This document shows positions 47,511 through 56,298 of a stretch of 64,000 nt of DNA, one piece after another (position 1 is the stretch's first letter; every line of letters begins with the position of its first letter). The position numbers and the translations under genes were made by a program. The notes beneath the pieces were generated by a model. The model was given only the letters and a program-made list of their open reading frames with translations, had not been told where the DNA came from and searched no databases. This DNA is from Variovorax sp. PBS-H4. Its GTDB lineage: Bacteria > Pseudomonadota > Gammaproteobacteria > Burkholderiales > Burkholderiaceae_C. The DNA lies in contig NZ_LR594675.1 in assembly GCF_901827205.1 (NCBI RefSeq), positions 3,906,001 to 3,970,000 of the forward strand, written 5' to 3'.

Positions 47511-48097
47511 CGACGGTCGACCAGCGCGTGCGCGATGGTGCCGAGGTCCACGTACTCGAGCTCGCTGCCCGCCGGCACGCCGCGCGCGAGCCGCGTCACC
47601 GTGAGGCCGCGCTGACGCAGTGCCTCGCCGATCACGTGCGCGGTGGCCTCGCCTTCGGCGGTGAAGTTGGTCGCGAGGATCACCTCGCTCACCGTGCCGT
47701 CGAGCGCGCAATCGAACAGCTTCGAGAGGCCGATGTCCTTGGGGCCGATGCCGTCGAGCGGGCTCAGCTTGCCCATCAACACGAAGTAATAGCCGCGGAA
47801 CGCACCGGTGCGCTCCAGCGCTGCCTGGTCCGCCGGTGTCTCGACCACGCACAGCTTGGTGCCGTCACGTCGTGCGTCGAGGCAGACGCTGCATACCGGC
47901 GCCTCGGTGAACGTGTTGCAGCGCTCGCAATGCCGCACCTGCGCAGCCGCCTCCTGCAGGGAGCGCGCCATCCGCTGCATGGCCTCGCGGTCATGCTGCA
48001 GCAGGTGGAAAGCCATGCGCGAGGCCGACTTGACGCCGACGCCGGGCAGGCGTCGCAAGGCCTCGATGAGTGCATCGAGCGCGCTCGAATCCGCCAT
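47507..48097 (-). CDS. recR: Recombination mediator RecR
   Basis: 196 residues. It acts with RecF and RecO to load RecA at gaps. The N-terminal helix-hairpin-helix (LIEALRRLPGVGVKSASRMAFHLL), the C4 zinc finger (CERCNTFTEAPVCSVC) and the Toprim domain (LCVVETPADQAALE, YYFVLMGKLSPLDGIGP) are all present. ATG 48097 gives the standard N-terminus. Confidence 0.95.
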   Translation of the reverse strand: MADSSALDALIEALRRLPGVGVKSASRMAFHLLQHDREAMQRMARSLQEAAAQVRHCERCNTFTEAPVCSVCLDARRDGTKLCVVETPADQAALERTGAFRGYYFVLMGKLSPLDGIGPKDIGLSKLFDCALDGTVSEVILATNFTAEGEATAHVIGEALRQRGLTVTRLARGVPAGSELEYVDLGTIAHALVDRR

Positions 48098-48105
48098 GCG
48101 GGCGC

Positions 48106-48438
48106 TTAGAAAGGCAGCTTCATGCCGGGCGGCAGGCCCGGCATGCCCGCCGTCAGCTTGCCCATCTTCTGCTCGCTGGTCTCCTCGGCCTTGCGCACCG
48201 CGGCGTTGAACGCTGCGGCCACCAGGTCTTCCAGCATGTCCTTGTCGTCGGCCAGCAGACTGGGGTCGATGGTGATGCGCTTCACGTCGTGCTTGCACGT
48301 CATCACGACCTTCACCAGGCCGGCGCCCGACTCGCCTTCGACCTCGATGGTGGCCAGTTCTTCCTGCGCCTTCTTGAGGTTGTCCTGCATTGCCTGCGCC
48401 TGCTTCATGAGGCCGGCAAGTTGTCCTTTGTTGAACAT
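48106..48438 (-). CDS. Nucleoid-associated protein YbaB/EbfC
   Basis: 110 residues, the family length. MFNKGQLAGLMKQAQAMQDNLKKAQEELA begins the helical dimer domain; VKVVMTCKHDVKRITIDPSLL is the conserved strand pair. The C-terminus is Gly/Pro/Met-rich. It lies between dnaX and recR in the classic order, 8 nt before recR. Confidence 0.94.
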   Translation of the reverse strand: MFNKGQLAGLMKQAQAMQDNLKKAQEELATIEVEGESGAGLVKVVMTCKHDVKRITIDPSLLADDKDMLEDLVAAAFNAAVRKAEETSEQKMGKLTAGMPGLPPGMKLPF

Positions 48439-48479
48439 CGTTGGTCCTGTCGTCGTTGGATGGATAAAAAATAAATGGA

Positions 48480-50294
48480 TCAGGCAGGCCGCAGCGTACC
48501 CGGCACGATCCTCGCGTCCCAGTCGCGCATCATGGACTGCACTTCGGGGTCGTTGCGGATCGCTTCCTCGGCCTCGCGCTGGCGCGCGTCCGCCGCCTGC
48601 TTGTTGCGGCGCGCCGGGCTGTCGGCCACGACGCCGATTTCGATGGCGAGCTTCACGCCATGCCCCAGCGTTGCCAGCGCCACCTGCAGTTTGTCACGGC
48701 TGCCCGCCTGGTTCAGCGACTCGCGCTCCACGCGCAGCAGCCACTGGTCGACGTCCCGCGCCACCAGCTGCGATTGCAGCGCAAGTTCGCGGGCCAGCGC
48801 GGTGATCGCCTCGGCCGCCACCAGCTGAGTGACGGTCGCATACCAGAAGTCGCCCTCCTCGCTCGGTTCGATGAGCGCCGGAGCACTCTCGCGGGCAAGG
48901 TCGCGCGCGCCAGGCGGCGGCTGCACGCGCACCTGCATCGCCAGCACCTGGGCCGTCGACGGAGCCGCTTCGAGCGGGGGCTGGGTGGCCGCCGGGTGGC
49001 CCTCTTCCCGCACCGGCAAGCGATGGCCGGGCGGCGGCGCGGCGCGCGTTGCGACAGATGCGGCGGGCGCTGCCTGGGCCGCGGCGACTGGTGGTGCCGC
49101 CAATGAAGCGGGCCGAGGCGCTTGGACGCGCTCCGGCAACGCCGCAGGGGCTTCATTCAGAGTTTTTTTTTCCGCGCCGGCCACGGCCGCAGGCTTGAAG
49201 GCCAGCAGGCGCAGAAGCACCATGGTCAGCGCGGCGTACTCGTCGGGCGCCAGGCCCAGCTCGCCTCGGCCATGCAGGCAAAGGCTGTAGAGCAGTTGCG
49301 TCTCGTCGGCCGGCATCGCGGCCGCGAGGCGCGCGGTCTCCGCTGCATCGGGGTCGCTCGCATCGCCTGGCTCGGCGCGCGAGGGCACGGCCTGCAGCAC
49401 GGCCATGGCCTGGAGCACCGTCGTCATTTCCTCGAGCGTGGAGGCGGCCGACAGACCGTCGCGGCGCAGCCCCTCGGCGGTCTCGACCACTGTCTTGCCG
49501 TCACCCTGCGCCAGTGCCTCGATCAACCGGAACACGTGGCCGCGGTCGACGCTGCCCAGCATCCGGCGCACGCCGTCCTCCGTCAGCTCGCCGTTGCCGA
49601 ACGCGATGGCCTGGTCGGTCAGCGACAGCGCATCGCGCATCGAGCCCCGGGCCGCGCGCGCGATCAGCCGCAGCGCATGCGGCTCGGCCGGCACGGTCTC
49701 GGTCTGCAGCACACGGGTGAGATGCTCGAGCACCGTCTCGGGTGCCATCGGGCGCAGGTTGAATTGCAGGCAGCGAGACAGAACGGTGACGGGCACCTTC
49801 TGCGGATCGGTGGTCGCCAGGACGAACTTGAGGTATTCCGGCGGTTCCTCCAGCGTCTTCAACATCGCGTTGAAGGCGTGGCCGGTGAGCATGTGCACCT
49901 CGTCGATCATGAAGACCTTGAAGCGCCCCTGCACCGGTTTGTAGGCCGCCTGCTCGAGCAGGGCCTGGACCTCGTCCACGCCGCGGTTCGAGGCCGCGTC
50001 CAGTTCGGTGTAGTCGACGAAGCGCCCTGAATCGATGTCCCTGCAGGCCTGGCAGGCACCGCAAGGCGCGGCAGTGATGCCGCCCTGCCCGTCCGGCCCC
50101 TGACAGTTGAGCGACTTGGCCAGGATGCGAGAAACGGTGGTCTTGCCGACGCCGCGGGTTCCGGTGAAGAGGTAGGCATGGTGCAGCCGCTGGGAGGTCA
50201 GCGCGTTCTCGAGCGCCTGCACCACATGCTCCTGGCCCACCATCTCGCTGAAGGTCCTGGGGCGGTGTTTGCGAGCGAGAACGAGATAGGCCAT
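48480..50294 (-). CDS. dnaX: DNA polymerase III subunits tau and gamma
   Basis: 604 residues (tau). The clamp-loader ATPase N-terminus YLVLARKHRPRTFSEMVGQEHV is followed by Walker A TGTRGVGKTT, a zinc module (CGACQACRDI), Walker B MIDEVHML and the SRC motif VLSRCLQF. Domain III ends near residue 365, then a Pro/Ala-rich linker and the C-terminal polymerase-binding domains. At codons 375-378 a run of nine A occurs; a -1 shift there meets TGA after three codons, giving a 380-residue gamma-like product. Confidence 0.95.
   Translation of the reverse strand: MAYLVLARKHRPRTFSEMVGQEHVVQALENALTSQRLHHAYLFTGTRGVGKTTVSRILAKSLNCQGPDGQGGITAAPCGACQACRDIDSGRFVDYTELDAASNRGVDEVQALLEQAAYKPVQGRFKVFMIDEVHMLTGHAFNAMLKTLEEPPEYLKFVLATTDPQKVPVTVLSRCLQFNLRPMAPETVLEHLTRVLQTETVPAEPHALRLIARAARGSMRDALSLTDQAIAFGNGELTEDGVRRMLGSVDRGHVFRLIEALAQGDGKTVVETAEGLRRDGLSAASTLEEMTTVLQAMAVLQAVPSRAEPGDASDPDAAETARLAAAMPADETQLLYSLCLHGRGELGLAPDEYAALTMVLLRLLAFKPAAVAGAEKKTLNEAPAALPERVQAPRPASLAAPPVAAAQAAPAASVATRAAPPPGHRLPVREEGHPAATQPPLEAAPSTAQVLAMQVRVQPPPGARDLARESAPALIEPSEEGDFWYATVTQLVAAEAITALARELALQSQLVARDVDQWLLRVERESLNQAGSRDKLQVALATLGHGVKLAIEIGVVADSPARRNKQAADARQREAEEAIRNDPEVQSMMRDWDARIVPGTLRPA
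49163..49171 (-). promoter_or_regulatory. A9 slippery run in dnaX (frameshift or transcriptional slippage site)
   Basis: The dnaX mRNA reads GCG GAA AAA AAA ACT at codons 374-378. A -1 shift, or one extra A added by RNA polymerase, gives AAC TCT GAA TGA and stops at once. The position, just after domain III, is where gamma should end. E. coli uses A AAA AAG with -1 ribosomal shifting; Thermus uses slippage on nine A. Confidence 0.75.
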
Positions 50295-50417
50295 CGGCGC
50301 ATTTTAGGTCGCGCCCACGGCGCCCCCTTCGATCTCCTCCGACGAGATATAGGCCTTTTTACTTATAGATTTTCACCATTTCGCTTCTAGCATGGCATGG
50401 CGTCCGAGGAGACCCCC

Positions 50418-51536
50418 ATGCCCACTGCGCACCCCCGAAGCGCCCGCCCATCCGCTGCCGGCAAAACCAAGATCCAGCCGGCCGGCGCGCGCCGCTACTG
50501 CGTGCAGCCCGTGCAGGCGCCTCGGCAGTTCGATACCGGCGTCTCCGCCGGTCGCGCCTCCGCGATCCTGGCCGCCAGCAAGAAGTGGGTGAACGGCACG
50601 CAGCTCAACTACTACTGCTACAAGCGTGGCGACGGCGTGCCGGCTGCCTGGCAAGGCAACAGCACCGACGCGGCCGTGGTCGAGGAGGCCTTCGAGGCTT
50701 GGGCCAAGCTGGGCATCGGCATCGGCTTTCGCCGCGTCGAGGCGCCCGAGGATGCGATCGTTCGCATCGGATTCGATCCGCAGGACGGCTCCTGGTCGCA
50801 TGTGGGCCGCGATGTGCTCACCGTGCGCGACCCGCTGCAGCGGACGATGAATTTCGGCTGGCCGCTCAACACCGACTACGGCCGCGACACCGCCCTTCAC
50901 GAAATCGGTCACACGCTGGGCCTCGAGCACGAGCACCAGAACCCCCATGCCGGCATCACCTGGAATCGACAGGCGGTCATCGACTACTTCTCCGGCCCAC
51001 CCAACCATTGGCAGGAGCCGCAGATCGAGTGGAACATCCTGCGCAAGATCCCGGCCTCGGAAGTCAAGGGCACGACCTGGGACCCGGACTCGGTCATGGA
51101 GTACCACTTGGAGCCCGGACTCATCGACGCGCCCGCGCAATACCGCGAAGGGCTGGTGCCCAAGGGCGGACTCTCTTACGCTGACAAGGCCTGGGTGGTG
51201 GAGTCGTATCCCGGCGTCCGCGCGCCGGCGCCCGGCACACTCAAGGTCGGGCTGTCGCAGTTGCTCAAGATCAAGGTCGGCGAGACCCGCAATTTCGAGT
51301 TCGTGCCCCCGCGCACGCGGACCTACAACATCGGCACATTCGGCACGTCCGACACGGTGCTGGTGCTGTTCGAGGTCACGCCTGCCGGCAACGTGCAGAT
51401 CGCCGGCAGCGACGACAGTGGCACCGACCTCAACGCGCGGGTGAGCGTGAGGCTGCAGAAGAGCCGCCACTACGTGGTCGGCGTGCGCCTCTACTACGCC
51501 GACGCAGTCCTCGAAACCTCGCTGATGGCCTGGTGA
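50418..51536 (+). CDS. Metzincin-type zinc metalloprotease (peptidase M12A/matrixin-like)
   Basis: 372 residues. The catalytic zinc motif HEIGHTLGLEHEH (HExxHxxGxxH) is followed by a Met-turn (SVMEY) 60 residues on, so it is a metzincin, most like astacin-type M12A proteins. A beta-rich C-terminal domain (GLSQLLKIKVGETRNFEFVPP onward) resembles bacterial pre-peptidase domains. No signal peptide is seen, so export, if any, is by another route. ATG 50418 has GGAG 7 nt upstream. It lies just upstream of ffs. Confidence 0.85.
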   Translation: MPTAHPRSARPSAAGKTKIQPAGARRYCVQPVQAPRQFDTGVSAGRASAILAASKKWVNGTQLNYYCYKRGDGVPAAWQGNSTDAAVVEEAFEAWAKLGIGIGFRRVEAPEDAIVRIGFDPQDGSWSHVGRDVLTVRDPLQRTMNFGWPLNTDYGRDTALHEIGHTLGLEHEHQNPHAGITWNRQAVIDYFSGPPNHWQEPQIEWNILRKIPASEVKGTTWDPDSVMEYHLEPGLIDAPAQYREGLVPKGGLSYADKAWVVESYPGVRAPAPGTLKVGLSQLLKIKVGETRNFEFVPPRTRTYNIGTFGTSDTVLVLFEVTPAGNVQIAGSDDSGTDLNARVSVRLQKSRHYVVGVRLYYADAVLETSLMAW

Positions 51537-51560
51537 GGCGAAGGGCCTCGAGCCCTCGCC

Positions 51561-51566
51561 TACAAT
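51561..51566 (+). promoter_or_regulatory. -10 box of ffs
   Basis: TACAAT lies 7 nt before the predicted 5' end of the 4.5S RNA, the right distance for a sigma-70 start. No strong -35 is seen at 17 nt. Confidence 0.55.
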
Positions 51567-51573
51567 CGCGTCT

Positions 51574-51668
51574 GACGGGCCTCCCCGCATGGTGAAGTGG
51601 CCAACCGGGTCAGGTGGGGAACCAAGCAGCCCTAACTGCGTAGTCAGTGCCGGGGGTAAGGCTCGTCA
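51574..51668 (+). ncRNA. ffs: 4.5S RNA of the signal recognition particle
   Basis: The conserved SRP core is clear: GGTCAGGTGGGGAACCAAGC followed by AGCCCTAACT. The ends pair (GACGGGCCT at the 5' end with AGGCTCGTC at the 3' end, one G-U). The RNA binds Ffh to target inner-membrane proteins. The 3' end (from 51655) is part of the direct repeat that borders the integrated element, so integration keeps the RNA intact but moves its terminator 11.6 kb away to 63247-63278. Confidence 0.9.
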
Positions 51669-51675
51669 ACCTCAT
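51655..51675 (+). repeat. attL core (21-bp direct repeat, left copy)
   Basis: Identical over 21 bp to 63223-63243; similarity goes on for 16 more bp with three mismatches. It spans the 3' end of ffs. Together with the adjacent integrase gene it marks the left end of the integrated element. Confidence 0.88.
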
Positions 51676-51733
51676 ACCGAAAAGCCGTGAGTTTTCAAGA
51701 ACTTACGCGCTGACAAGGGGTTACGAGCCCCGG

Positions 51734-51758
51734 ACTGTAGAACCTAACTGTAGAACCT
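51734..51758 (+). repeat. Two direct 12-bp repeats, candidate integrase arm sites (left)
   Basis: ACTGTAGAACCT occurs at 51734-51745 and 51747-51758, one base apart. ACTGTAGAACC recurs in the same orientation at 63150-63160 near the right end. Position just inside both att cores suggests arm-type binding sites for the integrase. Confidence 0.6.
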
Positions 51759-51785
51759 CGCACAGCCATGACCTTGGAGAAAGAC

Positions 51786-53447
51786 ATGGCAAGCACCCTC
51801 ACGGGGCTCAATCAGCGAGGCTCGCGGTGGTATCTCAACATCGTTGTCCCGCCCGACCTCCGCGCGGCTTACGGCAAGCGGGCGATGAACATCGCGCTTG
51901 GCACCAGCGACCGCCGAGCGGCCACCCTACTGGGCACCGTGAAGCGGGCTGAATGGCTGGCTGCCTTCGAGGCCAAGAGAAGCGAACTCAACCCTTCCCC
52001 GGTTGACGCGATAACCCCCGACATGGCCGCGCTGCTGGCCGAGCGCACCCGGGCAGTCGTCCTGGGCCGTGATGACAACATCCGCGCTGATCTTTCATTG
52101 CTCGCGGACATCGCCCGCGTGCACCGGGTGAGGTCGCAGTTGAGCATCCCCGACGCGGGCATCATCGATTCCCGTATTGATGACCTGAGCGGTGCCACAG
52201 AGGAGGAACGTGAGGCACTTGCCGACCTGAACGCATTTCGCGATGGCAAGGCTGCGGTGTCGCTTGCTGGACAAAACCTCGCCGCGGTGCTTCCCCTCGT
52301 GCAGGCCGAGGCGGCAAAGCTCGGGGTCTCGTTCGATGTGAAGACTCCGGGTGCTCGCGGCGCCCTCCTCGCCTGCCTGAAGGCTTACCGCACGGCGCAC
52401 AAGGAGGTGACCCTCAGAGATACCGGGGAGGTCATCGATACGCCGATGGTCCTCACCGCGCCAAAGGCGCTGAAGCCGGCCAAGCCCCGCACTTTGCGCG
52501 ACGTGTTCGACAAATGGAAGACCTCCGGGGACTCACCCCGCTCGGCCGACTCCATCGGGGCCTACGAACGTGCCCTCAAGCAGTTCGAGGGACAGCAGAA
52601 GGGGCTCGCCCTGGCCGCCATCACAAGGGAGGTCGGCGACACGTACCGGACATGGCTCCGCGAGAACTGCACCACGCCGAAGACGGCGCGAGACCGCCTC
52701 ACCGCGATCAAGTCGCTTCTGAAGTACGCGCATGAAACCCTTGAGTGGCTCCCGAAGCAACCTTGGCGAGGCTTGGACATCAAGGCGCCGACCACGAACA
52801 AGCGCCGGCCCTGGACCACCGAGGAACTGAAAGCACTGTTTGCCGCGCCGCTGCACACCGCGTATGCCCTTCCCGATGCCCGCTATGGTGGCCGGGAGGC
52901 GGCCTACTGGATTCCCCTCCTGGGGCTCTTTACGGGGACCCGCCTTGGCGAACTGTGCCAACTGAAGACCGCTGACGTGCAGAAGGTTGAGGGGATTGAT
53001 GTCCTGGTGCTGACGAACGAGGGCGAAGGTCAGAGCATCAAGAGCGATGCCGGCCACCGGAGCGTCCCGATTCACAGCGAACTCATCAGGCTAGGGTTTC
53101 TCACGTACGTCGAAGCGATCAGGAAGACCCGCAGCGACTCCCTCTGGCCTTCCCTGCCGCTGCGTGAAGGGAAACCAAGCGACCTCTTCGGGCGCTGGTT
53201 CAAGGACCACCGCAACGCTTTGGGCCTCACTGGCACGCGGCCGGACTTTCATTGCTTCCGCCACACGGTACGCGCACCTATGCGACGTGCGGGATTCAGC
53301 GAGGCCACCCAAGACAAGGTGACGGGCCACAAGATCAAGGGAAGCATCGGCACGGTGGTTTACGATCATTGGACGCTGAAGGAGGTTCAGGAGGCCGTGG
53401 AGGCGATCCAGTACCCTGCCCTCAGGTTGCCCGTGGTGGCGCCGTGA
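51786..53447 (+). CDS. Site-specific tyrosine integrase
   Basis: 553 residues. The N-terminus (LTGLNQRGSRWYLNIVVPPDLRAAYGK) is the DUF6538-type arm region of large phage integrases; a core-binding domain (TLRDVFDKWKTSGD...) and the catalytic domain follow. Catalytic residues: Arg in FTGTRLGELCQL, HxxR in HCFRHT, a later His/Lys in GHKIKG and the nucleophile Tyr in GTVVYDHW. ATG 51786 has GGAG 6 nt upstream. It is next to attL, as expected for an element inserted in ffs. Confidence 0.93.
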   Translation: MASTLTGLNQRGSRWYLNIVVPPDLRAAYGKRAMNIALGTSDRRAATLLGTVKRAEWLAAFEAKRSELNPSPVDAITPDMAALLAERTRAVVLGRDDNIRADLSLLADIARVHRVRSQLSIPDAGIIDSRIDDLSGATEEEREALADLNAFRDGKAAVSLAGQNLAAVLPLVQAEAAKLGVSFDVKTPGARGALLACLKAYRTAHKEVTLRDTGEVIDTPMVLTAPKALKPAKPRTLRDVFDKWKTSGDSPRSADSIGAYERALKQFEGQQKGLALAAITREVGDTYRTWLRENCTTPKTARDRLTAIKSLLKYAHETLEWLPKQPWRGLDIKAPTTNKRRPWTTEELKALFAAPLHTAYALPDARYGGREAAYWIPLLGLFTGTRLGELCQLKTADVQKVEGIDVLVLTNEGEGQSIKSDAGHRSVPIHSELIRLGFLTYVEAIRKTRSDSLWPSLPLREGKPSDLFGRWFKDHRNALGLTGTRPDFHCFRHTVRAPMRRAGFSEATQDKVTGHKIKGSIGTVVYDHWTLKEVQEAVEAIQYPALRLPVVAP

Positions 53448-53463
53448 GGAATCGCAGGAGGCG

Positions 53464-54006
53464 CTAGAACTGCACGAACTGGTAGTCTGAAGCGCCGATG
53501 TTGGTAACAGAAAAACCCGCATCCTTGCGCATGGCCAGAACGGCTTCAGCATATGCGGCTTTGAGCAGTTCCTGCCCGACAGTGCCGGGGCTGGCAGCAT
53601 GCTCCGCTTGCAGTTTCATGAAGTGGTGCAACGCCGTGAGCGTGCTGTCTGACGCCCAAAGCCATGCCGCCGCATACGCAGCGTGAAAGCGGTCCTTTGC
53701 CTCTGGAGAATTGCCGTGGCCCGCGACAAAGACTCGTAGAGCACCGCACATCTCCTCGTAAACCTTCCGTCGCCGCTCGGTGGCGCTTCCCTCCGCTTGC
53801 AAGTCAGCTTTCAGTCGCTCAATCTCGGCCGTCTGCTGCGCCTTTATCCGCTCTACCGTGTGGGTCAAATGGGCAAGGTCTTCCTTGGACGCGAGGTTCT
53901 TGCCCTTCTCAGTCATGTACGCAGGCAGGAACGTTCGCGACAAGAGCCCGACGACTATCAGCCCGGCCAATGCCAACGTTGAGAGAACAAATGCAGCGAC
54001 TTCCAT
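53464..54006 (-). CDS. Hypothetical membrane-anchored coiled-coil protein
   Basis: 180 residues, not recognised. One N-terminal membrane helix (VAAFVLSTLALAGLIVVGLL) is followed by a charged coiled coil (LASKEDLAHLTHTVERIKAQQTAEIERLKADLQAEG) and an Ala-rich helical domain. It converges on the integrase gene. Small phage superinfection-exclusion or lysis-accessory proteins can have this layout, but nothing specific supports either role. Confidence 0.65.
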   Translation of the reverse strand: MEVAAFVLSTLALAGLIVVGLLSRTFLPAYMTEKGKNLASKEDLAHLTHTVERIKAQQTAEIERLKADLQAEGSATERRRKVYEEMCGALRVFVAGHGNSPEAKDRFHAAYAAAWLWASDSTLTALHHFMKLQAEHAASPGTVGQELLKAAYAEAVLAMRKDAGFSVTNIGASDYQFVQF

Positions 54007-54038
54007 ACCGCCGATCCTAGCCGGACCCCACACGGCCC

Positions 54039-54815
54039 TTATGCGCCCTTTCCATCGAGCACGGCGAGATAGCCCTCCAGCAACTGTTTTCCCAAGGTTC
54101 GGGCCTCCACCAGTTCCCCCTCTGTGGCATCTCGCAAGGCGCCGAGCGTCTTTCCGCGATGCCGTCCCTGTCTCAGGGGCTCCGCGTTGCATAACTGGCC
54201 GAAGCGCCTCCACTCGGCAGCCGACGTCCCGAGCGCTGTTCTTGCTTCTCGGTCCCCACCGAAGAGGGTGGAAAGCGCATCGCGTATTTCGTACAGATAC
54301 ACGAGTTCGTTATCGGGGTCTCGGACGGCCGCACCGTAGCTCTTGAGTATGGTGACCAGTACGGAGTCCGCTAAGTGGGCACCTACGCGATCAACCAAGG
54401 CGCGATCTTCCTCGCGACGGAGTTGCTCGGAGTCGTACACCACCTTGCCTTCAGGATCGGTGATGAGGATGCCCACCGTGCCACCCGCAATCTTGCAGGC
54501 GACCGGCTGGAGTTCAATAGCGATGTCGCGAGTTCCGTTCGGCCGCACCTTGATGGTAGCCCCCCTTGAAAGGGCGTACGTCTCGTGCCGCAGCAACTGC
54601 GCAGCCCGAAACCGACCTTCAAGCTCCGCTTGAATCTGCTCGCCCATACCCCCGCGGGCCGCAAACATCGCTCCGTCGATTCGCGCCTCCACCTTTCCGT
54701 CTGCGAGAGAAACTGTATAGCCCTCACGGGTCACCGTTAGAGGCCCCTCAAAGAAGTCGGCGGGGGTGAAGTTCCAATCAATGATGACGTGCGTGTAGGC
54801 AATGTCGCTGCTCAT
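54039..54815 (-). CDS. Hypothetical protein
   Basis: 258 residues, not recognised. It starts MSSDIAYTHVIIDWNFTPADFF. The N-terminal half looks beta-rich (VTREGYTVSLADGKVEARI, ATIKVRPNGTRDIAIELQPVA) and the C-terminal half helical, with an acidic segment EGELVEARTLGKQLLEGYL. No membrane span. It starts 33 nt upstream of the coiled-coil gene and the two are probably co-transcribed as cargo. Confidence 0.65.
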   Translation of the reverse strand: MSSDIAYTHVIIDWNFTPADFFEGPLTVTREGYTVSLADGKVEARIDGAMFAARGGMGEQIQAELEGRFRAAQLLRHETYALSRGATIKVRPNGTRDIAIELQPVACKIAGGTVGILITDPEGKVVYDSEQLRREEDRALVDRVGAHLADSVLVTILKSYGAAVRDPDNELVYLYEIRDALSTLFGGDREARTALGTSAAEWRRFGQLCNAEPLRQGRHRGKTLGALRDATEGELVEARTLGKQLLEGYLAVLDGKGA

Positions 54816-55079
54816 AGCGCAGTGTATGTGGAGGCGTGGATCGGGCCTCCGCTGTGGGGCTCGGGTAGCGAGGTGCTGGAGCCCCTGAGGGGGTCCGACA
54901 GATACTCTCAGAGACATATCACAATGTGAAATTAAGACAAGGCAGGCATCGGAACTTCTACCCGTGGGTATGAAATTGCTGGCGCGTGCTCAGGGGTGTT
55001 AGCGAGGGGCCATGCACCCCGCCCCTTCCCCTGTAGCGCACGCGCCTCCTAGCATCGTCATAGGCCCTGGGCGGGACTA

Positions 55080-55898
55080 CTACGTGGCCTCCCTCACCCG
55101 GTACTTCTGCGGCCGCACCTTCCCGCCATAGGTCGGCGTGAGGAACCGCACCAGGGCATCCGGGTTCTTGACAACGCCCGATCCGATGGCAGCGAGTGCC
55201 GATTCGTAGCACTTGGCATAGAGGGCAGCATCTGAGGTATCGAGAACATCCCGCACACGGCGCCCGAAGGTCTCCCGCCACCACCTTGTGCGGTACCCCG
55301 TAAGGACGAGACACACGGTGTCCTTGAGGCGCTTCTCGCGCTCCGTGGCTGCGGAGAGAACTGCGGCCTTGGGAATGCGCCGCGCCTTGGCATCGTCGCC
55401 CGCCCTCCTGCGCATCATATGGGTCACCTCTCTGTCGGTCTCCACGATGGCCGTAACGCGAACCCCGAGGTGCTCCGTGAGGCGCTGCGCGAGGTCCTCC
55501 ATGTCGAGGAAATAGTCCCGGATGTCGGCGCCCTCGGGCGTGGTCACCATCATTGCAAGATGCGCCGCGACGTTTCGGCTCAGCTTGTAGTCGATGCGGG
55601 GCGTCCCACGGGCGGCGACCTTTACTGCCCAAATCTGGGCACTTAAATCCGGCTGGTCCATGAGCGGACGAATGAGGCGATCGGCCCATTTGTCGAACCG
55701 TCCGTGCGGCTTGCCGATGCGCTCCCACAACTTGCGAGCGTCGAGACATGGCGCCCTGCGATCATCGACCAAGGGAAGCACGCGGCGAACCCGAATGATC
55801 CGCGCAGCCTGCGAGGGGATGAACCCGAGGGTCAGCATTGTGGAGGTGGGCACCGTGTTGACGGTGCTGACGAGAGAGCGGCCGTCGCGGGTGCTCAT
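55080..55898 (-). CDS. AntA/AntB-type phage antirepressor
   Basis: 272 residues. The N-terminal domain has the AntA/AntB pattern: LDARKLWERIGKPHGRFDKWADRLI, then DYKLSRNVAAHLAMMVTTPEGADIRDYFLDME. These proteins counteract phage repressors. The C-terminal half (YRTRWWRETFGRRVRDVLDTSDAALYAK onward) is basic and may bind DNA. The ATG overlaps the stop of the small upstream gene (ATGA). Confidence 0.78.
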   Translation of the reverse strand: MSTRDGRSLVSTVNTVPTSTMLTLGFIPSQAARIIRVRRVLPLVDDRRAPCLDARKLWERIGKPHGRFDKWADRLIRPLMDQPDLSAQIWAVKVAARGTPRIDYKLSRNVAAHLAMMVTTPEGADIRDYFLDMEDLAQRLTEHLGVRVTAIVETDREVTHMMRRRAGDDAKARRIPKAAVLSAATEREKRLKDTVCLVLTGYRTRWWRETFGRRVRDVLDTSDAALYAKCYESALAAIGSGVVKNPDALVRFLTPTYGGKVRPQKYRVREAT

Positions 55899-56182
55899 GC
55901 TGCCCCCTTCTGGTCGTCGAGGGTCCGCAGCGCCAGGGCACCCGTGGGCCTCCCTAGGGTCATCATCTCGTGCGCCGCTCGGCGGGTGATGTGATAGACC
56001 AAGTGCGCCCGCAGGATGCGGTCCACGGCCGCGGCATTGGTGAGGCGCTCGCCGGTCTTGTGCTCGTGCTCGCGGATGTAGGTCTTGAGGCCCCCGAAGG
56101 TGCTGTTGCGGAACGTGATCGAACGGACGATGAGGACTTCCTCGCTGACGTTCGAGGTGGACGGCGGAATGTGTTCTTGCAT
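55895..56182 (-). CDS. Small hypothetical phage protein
   Basis: 95 residues. The central part (VLIVRSITFRNSTFGGLKTYIREHEHKTGERLTNAAAVDRILRAHL) looks like a strand followed by two helices and could be a ribbon-helix-helix DNA-binding domain, which is a guess. It overlaps the antirepressor gene by 4 nt, so both are co-translated. A terminator lies just upstream, so it probably has its own promoter. Confidence 0.62.
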   Translation of the reverse strand: MQEHIPPSTSNVSEEVLIVRSITFRNSTFGGLKTYIREHEHKTGERLTNAAAVDRILRAHLVYHITRRAAHEMMTLGRPTGALALRTLDDQKGAA

Positions 56183-56204
56183 TTGAATGGGGATGGGTTG
56201 GGAA

Positions 56205-56252
56205 AAAAGAAGAAGCCCCGCAGGACGCCATAGAGACGCCAAGCGGGGCTTC
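56205..56252 (-). terminator. Terminator between ejection-protein gene and antirepressor pair
   Basis: A 10-bp stem (GAAGCCCCGC at 56212-56221 with 56243-56252) is followed on the minus strand by CTTCTTTTTTCC. It ends transcription from the gene at 56299-58629 before the small gene at 56182. Confidence 0.75.
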
Positions 56253-56298
56253 GTGAGGGTTGCAACGTGTCGCGCCGAATGACGACGCCAGGAGGCCG

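Noticed and set aside
51574..51668. tRNA or tmRNA as integration target
   Set aside because: The conserved GGTCAGG...AAGCAGCC core and pairing ends identify 4.5S RNA; no tRNA cloverleaf fits.
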